A stretch of 64,000 nt of DNA from Babesia bovis T2Bo (Eukaryota > Apicomplexa > Aconoidasida > Piroplasmida > Babesiidae): NCBI RefSeq assembly GCF_000165395.2, contig NC_010575.1, forward strand, positions 2,341,001 through 2,405,000. The letters run 5' to 3'. Shown here piece after piece: positions 57,965 to 64,000 of the stretch (its first letter is position 1; every line of letters begins with the position of its first letter). The notes below the pieces were generated by a model. The model made no database searches. It saw nothing but the letters and a program-made list of their open reading frames with translations, and was not told the DNA's origin. The translations under genes and the position numbers were made by a program.

Positions 57965-58177
57965 ATGTGTAACACCTGCGGTCAGACAGCGCTATGCAAG
58001 ACCAGCATCCGAAACGCAACACATCGTGAGTATTTTTGTGGTATCTAATTATATTAAAATCCAATAGGTGATTCACAACATTTTGTGGTATTAAGACATC
58101 ACACATTGGAATTCTCGGGCGCCCTTCAAAGAGGGCCCCTTGACCACGACAGTACCAACTGTCTACATCCATTTTAA
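57965..58177 (+). CDS. Candidate small Cys-containing spliced gene, 56 residues
   Basis: ATG at 57965 gives MCNTCGQTALCKTSIRNATH. A GTGAGT at 58026 and AATAG at 58067 (42 nt) join it in frame to RDSQHFVVLRHHTLEFSGAL, which ends at a TAA at 58177. The Cys-x-x-Cys pair could bind zinc. The minus strand of the same region has a 135-codon open frame (57894-58301) that overlaps the first PIG-H exon; I consider that the weaker choice. No family recognised. Confidence 0.3.
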
Positions 58178-58274
58178 TAGACATAAGGTCTATAATGATA
58201 GACAGGATGTACTGATGCAGTGGTGTACCGTAGAACATATCGCAAGGATTCAGTGGGAATAATGCAACGATAAT

Positions 58275-58926
58275 ATGAAGCATAAATTTACCGTTGAACA
58301 ATGGCCAGGGGGATACACATTTACATCAGTGAGCAGTATAGCAGCTTACGTAGATATAGTTAAAACATTACGACCCTTTCGATGGCTTCTGTTGATATAC
58401 TCCGTAAGTACCACTGATCTGTGTCATAACTAATAACAGATTCGGTTAGCATTTAATGCAAAGATAGTGAAGTCAATATGTTTCATCACATTATATTGGT
58501 TCATTGAGTGGAATATGCGTAATTTCGTCGTTGCAGGTATGTAATATAAGTGCAATAAAATATCACCAGAGCAACTTATTATGATACAAGGATACGGTAT
58601 ACAAATGGAGTCTGTAAGACTCACAGGAAATAAAACTGTAAAGACAATATCAATAGCGGATATCGATCACCTATTGATCAACGAGGTATGTCTATACCAT
58701 AATGATACATATCCCCAGGGAATTGTAATGAATCGGGTGTTATTCTACCTACTAGTTACACTGAAAAACTCGAACGACGTCATTATGCCATTTGAGGTAT
58801 CTAGATATAATATAAGTTCACCTCACGCAGTCGTTAATACCAAGGCTGGACAATCTGAAAGTAGTCTACCAAACGTATAATAAAGTGTTTGAATCATCGA
58901 AAACGCCAGTTGTGGATAAGACATAA
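58275..58926 (+). CDS. PIGH: GPI-GlcNAc transferase subunit PIG-H (five exons)
   Basis: Five exons (58275-58403, 58440-58536, 58570-58685, 58719-58796, 58831-58926) with introns of 36, 33, 33 and 34 nt give about 171 residues. Two hydrophobic stretches at about 31-70 (FRWLLLIYSIRLAFNAK, then ICFITLYWFIEW) would form the membrane hairpin. The conserved domain follows: EQLIMIQGYGIQMESV, TISIADIDHLLINE, NRVLFYLLVTLKNS and IPRLDNLKVVYQTYNKVF. These match PIG-H blocks GIQ-x-x-S, V-I-N-E, YYL and P-R-L-x-x-L-x-x-x-Y. PIG-H is part of the ER complex that adds GlcNAc to phosphatidylinositol, the first step of GPI synthesis. Confidence 0.88.
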
Positions 58927-58996
58927 TATGGTTACTTCTATAAACATCGCAACATAAAATTCAATATTAACATTGATGTCCACCCCCAGGGCATAA

Positions 58997-59826
58997 CTAT
59001 AAACTCCATGCTAATCTTAGCAGTCCCTTTAGAAAACCAAGGACCTCCCCGAAACCTGTGAATTTAGAATTGCATAACCATAACTCACCTAGTTTGGATT
59101 CGCCATAAATACGCTCTAGGAATATAATTGGGACTTCAGCTATACGGGCCTTGTAATGCTTCTCGGAACGTGCAGCTATTTCAATTTGGAACATGTAACC
59201 TGCGCAGACTGAATCCATATGCACACCAAGTACCTTTAGACTCCACTTCTTTCAATACCTTCTCGAAAAGTGATCTGCGATATAAACGAAATGAACCAGT
59301 CATGTCAGTCATGGTGGGACGCAACAACATATGAGTAAGAGTGTTCGCAGTCTTACTTATTAATATGCGATACAAACTCCAACCACTGGCACCACCACCA
59401 GTGGCATAACGAGTACCAGTAACAATGTCATAGTTCCCCGTACGCTGGAGTCTAATCATCTCGGGAATGTATTTAGGGTGATGCGATAGGTCAGCGTCAA
59501 GGATAAGGATAAAGTCGTGCTTAGTATGAGCAAGACCATCCATATAAGCGGAACCCAAGCCCATCTTACCAGGACGTTGCAGGAGTTTTAACTGGACCGT
59601 TGGATATAGCTGCTGCATATGCCTGTAGACCTCTACAGTGCCATCAGGACTGTTGTCATCCACCAAAAGAATCTCGTATTCCACAGGTCTATATAGATTA
59701 TAGAGCTATACTGCACACCTACTGGGTCCTTAGAGCGTCAATGATCATATATGTAATGTATGCTATGTTGTCTCGCTCATTATACGTCGCCAGGATGACG
59801 GATATACCATTCACGACGTCAGCCAT
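58997..59826 (-). CDS. DPM1: Dolichol-phosphate mannosyltransferase (DPM1)
   Basis: Four exons (59826-59723, 59688-59234, 59199-59089, 59055-58997) with introns of 34, 34 and 33 nt give about 242 residues. The GT2 fold is complete: ISVILATYNERDNI, EILLVDDNSPDGT, ILDADLSHHPKYIPEM (Asp-x-Asp), GTRYATGG, TDMTGSFRLYRR and EVPIIFLERIYGESKLG. No C-terminal transmembrane helix is present, as in human-type DPM1, which needs DPM2/DPM3 partners. It makes Dol-P-Man at the ER, the mannose donor for GPI anchors and glycosylation. It converges with PIG-H (70 nt apart) and is only 65 nt from the divergent OTU-gene start. Confidence 0.94.
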
Positions 59827-59891
59827 TGTTAATAGTGTTACATAATTATATTTATAACATTAATACCAACGTCCTGGTGTATAACGTGTAC

Positions 59892-60779
59892 ATGTGTGGA
59901 AGACGTATCAGTCTAGATGAGTTACACACTACGTTCATACTTGAGCTGTATAGACCCAAAATGGATTCTGATGGGCCTGGCAAGTTGTAGTATAGCTATT
60001 GGTCATATTTCCTAGAAGGATTCTATTCGGAGCCTAAGGTCTTAACAGCAGCTCAACGTAAAAAGCTCAAAAAGAAGCAACAAGCACTGGAGCAAGAAAA
60101 CCAACGTGAAGCTACTATTGCTAACTGTAGGATTGTGATCACATTTCATAACAATGTACAGCAATTGATTTGAGACTACTAGAAGAAGAAGATATAAGTA
60201 ACCAATTAGCCAAAGAAGGGAAGCGAATATTTAAGATACTAGGTGATGGAAATTGTCTATTTCGGTTGGTATATATAGCATAATGCATATGTCACAGAGC
60301 AATTGAACATCAGCTGGCACATGTCAATAAAGGAAATATATCTCAATGCAGTCACGATAAGCTTAGACAGTTGGCTGTGGATCATCTGGTGAAAAATCGA
60401 AATGAATATGAAGCTTTTGTGACTTCACTATGTATCGATACCGGATGTAAGTAGTAGTATTGCCCAAATATGCTACCCAGGTGAATCATACGAAGCATAT
60501 TGCAACAAAATGGCTCAGGATGGTGAATGGGGGTGAGCATGAATTCGTAAAGTTATATCCGTTCACAGAGGAGAAGTTGAAATTCTAGCACTATCCAGAG
60601 TGCTGGGACACAATATCGTAATATATCAACATGACGCGAAACCGAAGGTATATGTAAGTCATATGACTTTAGTTTCAATAAATATACAGGGAGAAAATAA
60701 TGGAAACACGCTGTATGTGACATTCCACAAATATGCATATGCACTTGGAGGGCACTACAACTCTACCACATTAACATAA
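59892..60779 (+). CDS. OTU-family deubiquitinase, OTUD6-like (seven exons)
   Basis: Seven exons (59892-59947, 59996-60126, 60162-60264, 60298-60446, 60481-60532, 60569-60653, 60690-60779) with introns of 48, 35, 33, 34, 36 and 36 nt give about 221 residues. A basic helix (AQRKKLKKKQQALEQENQRE) precedes the OTU core. RIFKILGDGNCLFRAIEHQL contains the catalytic Asp and Cys; QDGEWGGEVEILALSRVLGH follows; and the catalytic His is in LGGHYNSTTLT. The helix-then-OTU order matches OTUD6/Otu2, which trims ubiquitin on ribosomes in yeast. No single frame exceeds 60 codons over most of the gene. The first intron is the least certain. Confidence 0.85.
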
Positions 60780-60825
60780 TTTTTGTGATTATTGTAAACA
60801 AAACCAGTCGTATTACGACTTTACA

Positions 60826-62050
60826 TTACCTAGATGCGTCATGTCTGCGCAACAAATAGCCTCTCAACGTAACAGGTGGCGGGTAGGGACTCGTAGGAAC
60901 CTGACCACGGCGATCTTTGGGCTTCCACTTGTTATCATAACGGCGAGTAGGTGGGTCACATACACAGGAAAAGTTAAAGTTGGGGTCGTTCATAACCTTT
61001 AAAGCCTTCTTTGGGTCATAGTCAGCAAAATGGAGAATCTTGTAGGCAAATTCAGGAGAAAATGGATGCCAACCTGGATTGTTCTTCCAATTCTGAGCAC
61101 ATAACTGGATAAATTCAGCTAATTCAAACTCGTTTTTAACCACAGCGTCATGGCATCCTTCATGGGTCCTACGAGCACGAATCTTCTCCAAGTGATATGG
61201 AGAATACATCAAACGAGCCCACTCATGAGTCTCAGGTTGTGGACCCAGGGAGTCGTCCAAGAAGAATGCAGGAGTAAATGGTACCTGATGATTATAGCCT
61301 ACATTGATCTTGGTTTGGAAGTTTGAACCCTCAGATACAGGCTTCTTACGCTTACGCTCCAAAATTTCTGAACCGCTATCGCGAGAAGGACTGGCACCAG
61401 AACGTCCCGATTTTACACGCGGCTCCTTACCGTGGACACTAGCCTCATCCGATACGTCGTCATTAGGAACAGGTGATGCACCCTGGTCGTATCCAGCAGG
61501 AGATTCATCTGATAAGTCACTTTGATGAAGTGTGGTATCCAATGGCATCTCACCAGCATTGATCATGCGCCATTTACACTGTGGGCACTTCCATACACCT
61601 TCATTAGCCGGTAAGAAGCATTGCATTAAACACTGTGAGAACATTAACGAACTAGAAACGTAACACACCTTGCTATGATAAAGCAAATCGCAACTTCCAC
61701 ATGATAAAAAGGGACCTAATTGAACGCCACATTCGGCACATCCCTTACTAGACCCTACTATATCATCGACCTAACACATATAAAACATTTAAAAACGTGA
61801 AACGAACCAATGCACCCTCTTTCTCCTCGTAAGCAACAGCAGGCTCCTCACCAGAGTCTATAACACCGCCTTCATCATGAACCACCAATGCACTACCAGC
61901 CAATGAACTCGACCGATCAGATTCTACACTAGAAGCCGTAAGCGCTCCGTCCTCTAAAACAGCATCATGATCTTCACCAAACATGCCGGAGGGGTCATGA
62001 GAAGCGTGATTAGAGACAACATCTCCCACACCGTACACGACCCGCGTCAT
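60826..62050 (-). CDS. PHD-finger protein with an ELM2-like segment
   Basis: Three exons (62050-61808, 61770-61669, 61632-60826) with introns of 37 and 36 nt give about 383 residues. The acidic N-terminus (1-81) is followed by a PHD finger that straddles both introns: CAEC, CGSC, YHSKC, MQC and WKCPQC supply the C4HC3 ligands (about 93-140). A disordered linker precedes KINVGYNHQVPFTPAFF and later LMYSPYHLEKI, FELAEFIQLCAQNW and EFAYKILHFADYDPKKALKV. These could be an ELM2/SANT-like unit as in histone-deacetylase corepressors, but the match is loose. The C-terminus has Cys-x-Cys and Pro-rich sequence. PHD fingers usually read histone H3 tails. Confidence 0.8.
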
Positions 62051-62634
62051 ATTACAATGTGCATGACTATAAAAACTTCAACGAGACTGTAAACAACGAT
62101 GCCACGCAAACGCGTAGGCAACACCCTCTGGTGCGATGTGAGAGAGAGAGACAACAATAAACACACCTAACGAAAAATGTAAACAAAGAGTAATATAACA
62201 GAATAAACCATGCACAAATGAAAACAGAATACAATAGTACAGAGTGTGGGTACTACTACAACACCGTTGTAAATCGGGCCACTAATAGACACACGACACA
62301 GCGTCACGGGAGCACTCCTGGGTATAGCAAGAATCAACATGAATGCAGCCAAATATACATTTATCATACACACACATTCAACCTTAGCCACGGAATAAAC
62401 GGTGCCAGGGGTGCCCAGTACGCAAACACATACGCCATATAGTACATGTGACACACCTGCATTATCACCAAAATTACACCACGAAGCAAATGTGTAAATA
62501 ATATCATGTTCTATTATAAATAAGTGTTTTGTCACCGTGGTTTCTAGTGAATGTGCCACTGTTTAGTAAAGTTCAAGTGTAAGGTACCCTAAAGACCTCA
62601 GAGGCGTAGCCCTAAAATGAACTGTAACGATAAC
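62051..62634. other. Spacer between tandem minus-strand genes
   Basis: 584 nt. A 130-codon minus-strand frame (62167-62559) is hydrophobic and Cys/Val-rich without a domain, and I treat it as chance. A GTGAGT just before the upstream gene's stop and a TTTTAG about 27 nt on could create an alternative C-terminal exon of the phosphatase here. Nothing else seen. Confidence 0.35.
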
Positions 62635-64000
62635 TCACGTTTTAATCAATGCTTCCAATACCGATTTGTTGCCAGCGGTACCTAAAACAGAAGCAACGAC
62701 TTCGTTTAAAGTAAACTTCTTGGCCAGAACATCACGTACATCATCCGATGCCCAGCACTCTTCAAGCAAACGAACAATCTGGCCAAATTCATATAAACCA
62801 TCTTGACCAGTGATCTTAGATAAATCATCTACATTTGGAGTAGTACTGCATAGCATATCAGCACGGCCGTCGTTGACAAAGGGCTGAGCACCCTGCCATG
62901 GACGAATCCAAACCCCGTTGTCAGGGTTATTCAAAAATGATAATAAGGAGTTGTCAAAAAACACAACACGCTCCAATGGCCACCCAAAAATAGACAGATC
63001 CTTCTTTAAGTAATATTGAGGAACTGCGTCATCACGGTGATGATTCCCAATGCCTAACGAACTCGCACGGAAGCTGAATAAGGATGTTGGAGTAGGACGA
63101 ACCTCACAACTGTCCCTGTAGAACCGCACGGAGCTCTTGATGACCTCGCGATCTGGGTCAATAGCGTGAAGTATGGCATTGGCATAATGACGGGTGCCAG
63201 CAGTGTAAAGTGCTACGGTGTACCTCGAAGAGTTTGACTTGAGGTACCTGAAAAATTCAAGAACACCAGGGCGAAGTGATACCTGCATAGTAGGATGTAC
63301 GGTAAAACCAATCACACCAGGATTGGTCTGCTGCTGGTGAGGCAACGTACCGTTGTCCTCGTGTTCAACAATGTTCACCAAATAGTCGTGCTGCTCAGCA
63401 GGACGGTCATGCATATGGATTAATGTCTCATCAAGATCAAGAACAACCAACACCTTTGGCCGGTTGCTCTCAGTAGGTATATCGGATGGCCGATCATTAA
63501 AGTCCGATACCTGGCGCATGCATTTGAATACGGGGTTACGCTCCAAATGGTCACGTAAACCGCCGTAACGAATAAAATGATTACGGTTAAAACGAATTAC
63601 CTGTGAAGGAATCATAGTAGAATCGTTGATCGCTTCACCGGATATCAGCAGGCGCATAGATGTTGTCTGCAACTGAGGTGTACAGTCAATGTAACGAGAT
63701 AAAAGACCCGTCATGCCCTCAAGAGTAATGCCCAAGGAGTCTTGGTCAGTAGGTTCCAGGTCATCTGAGTAATCCGAGCTCTCATCGAGGTCATCCAAAT
63801 AGAAACTGTCGTTGTCAGATGTTGGTGTCAATGTAGATACTTCACAAATACCGTCGCATTCGTCGTGAACACCGCCATTAACGGTACTGTAGCTGCAATC
63901 AGGATTGGAATGATACGCAGACCTGGGATTGCCCATAGGGTCACCGAAACCGCATTCTTTAGAGTTTAACGGTGAATCACCGTCGGGATATGCCGATATA
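62635..64000 (-). CDS. FCP1/SCP-like (DxDxT) protein phosphatase, open at the right edge
   Basis: 433 residues from the ATG at 63936, but the frame stays open to the window edge (22 more codons), so the true start may lie outside. The HAD phosphatase motif is VLDLDETLIHMHD (DLDET at 167-171 counted from that Met), with RPGVLEFFRYLKSNSSRYTV, LYTAGTRHYANAIL, LKKDLSIFG and VVFFDNSLLSFLNNPDN. These fit the FCP1/SCP (NLI-interacting factor) family, where the first Asp is phosphorylated; family members act on the RNA polymerase II tail or as Dullard-type phosphatases. The N-terminus is acidic. No transmembrane helix is visible in the part present. Confidence 0.85.
   Translation of the reverse strand, partial: ISAYPDGDSPLNSKECGFGDPMGNPRSAYHSNPDCSYSTVNGGVHDECDGICEVSTLTPTSDNDSFYLDDLDESSDYSDDLEPTDQDSLGITLEGMTGLLSRYIDCTPQLQTTSMRLLISGEAINDSTMIPSQVIRFNRNHFIRYGGLRDHLERNPVFKCMRQVSDFNDRPSDIPTESNRPKVLVVLDLDETLIHMHDRPAEQHDYLVNIVEHEDNGTLPHQQQTNPGVIGFTVHPTMQVSLRPGVLEFFRYLKSNSSRYTVALYTAGTRHYANAILHAIDPDREVIKSSVRFYRDSCEVRPTPTSLFSFRASSLGIGNHHRDDAVPQYYLKKDLSIFGWPLERVVFFDNSLLSFLNNPDNGVWIRPWQGAQPFVNDGRADMLCSTTPNVDDLSKITGQDGLYEFGQIVRLLEECWASDDVRDVLAKKFTLNEVVASVLGTAGNKSVLEALIKT

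Noticed and set aside
57894..58301. 135-codon minus-strand open frame
   Set aside because: It overlaps the first PIG-H exon and has no domain or orthology signal that I can see.
62167..62559. 130-codon minus-strand frame between the PHD and phosphatase genes
   Set aside because: Composition looks like translated intergenic AT/GT-rich DNA; no domain, and no splice partners were found.
1..64000. tRNA, rRNA, CRISPR arrays, insertion sequences
   Set aside because: Scanning the gaps by eye showed no cloverleaf with A/B boxes, no repeat-spacer array and no transposase. A covariance-model search would be needed to exclude small RNAs.

Overview
The window looks like nuclear DNA of an apicomplexan piroplasm, most likely Babesia or a close relative. 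The class I histone deacetylase carries the Ala-Thr insertion typical of apicomplexan HDAC3. Genes are packed tightly on both strands. Most introns are tiny: by my hand count 51 of about 65 inferred introns are 33-38 nt. One bacterial-type aminoacyl-tRNA synthetase and one very large protein start with signal-peptide-like leaders, which suggests an apicoplast. I see no tRNA, rRNA, transposon or CRISPR array. All introns, splice sites and spliced lengths were inferred by eye from GT...AG boundaries, frame continuity and family alignment.

Layout. 0.4-5.3 kb: secreted cyclophilin, mitochondrial bL25, aspartate aminotransferase, cytochrome oxidase subunit Vb. 5.9-16.6 kb: a histone H3/CenH3-like protein with a very long tail, PP4 catalytic subunit, a stem-loop-binding protein (SLBP) hidden by an intron, bacterial-type prolyl-tRNA synthetase, HDAC3, a Yippee protein, thioredoxin and V-ATPase subunit C. 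17.3-24.9 kb: a BRCT protein and a 1591-residue protein with three degenerate SprT-like blocks. 25-39.4 kb: Mtg1-type GTPase, a helical hypothetical, a HECT ligase (UBE3C/Hul5 type), an LRR/PH-like protein and RPA32. 39.9-52 kb: Tel2-like protein, WDR55, eIF4E, an ankyrin protein overlapping an ATM1-type ABC transporter, and UTP12/WDR3. 52.7-64 kb: a 983-residue disordered protein, a coiled-coil protein, PIG-H, DPM1, an OTU peptidase, a PHD-finger protein and a DxDxT (FCP1/SCP) phosphatase running off the right edge.

Functional links. CenH3-like, SLBP, HDAC3, Yippee and PHD proteins all concern chromatin or histone supply. WDR55 and UTP12 act in ribosome biogenesis. PIG-H and DPM1 are adjacent and both feed GPI-anchor synthesis. 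bL25, COX5B, Mtg1 and ATM1 are mitochondrial functions. I do not see one clear new multi-gene system. The most unusual signals are the long-tailed CenH3 candidate, an eight-residue P[I/L]DLSVRD motif it shares with the coiled-coil protein, the triple SprT-like protein, and several small genes invisible to ORF scanning because their exons are 29-150 nt.
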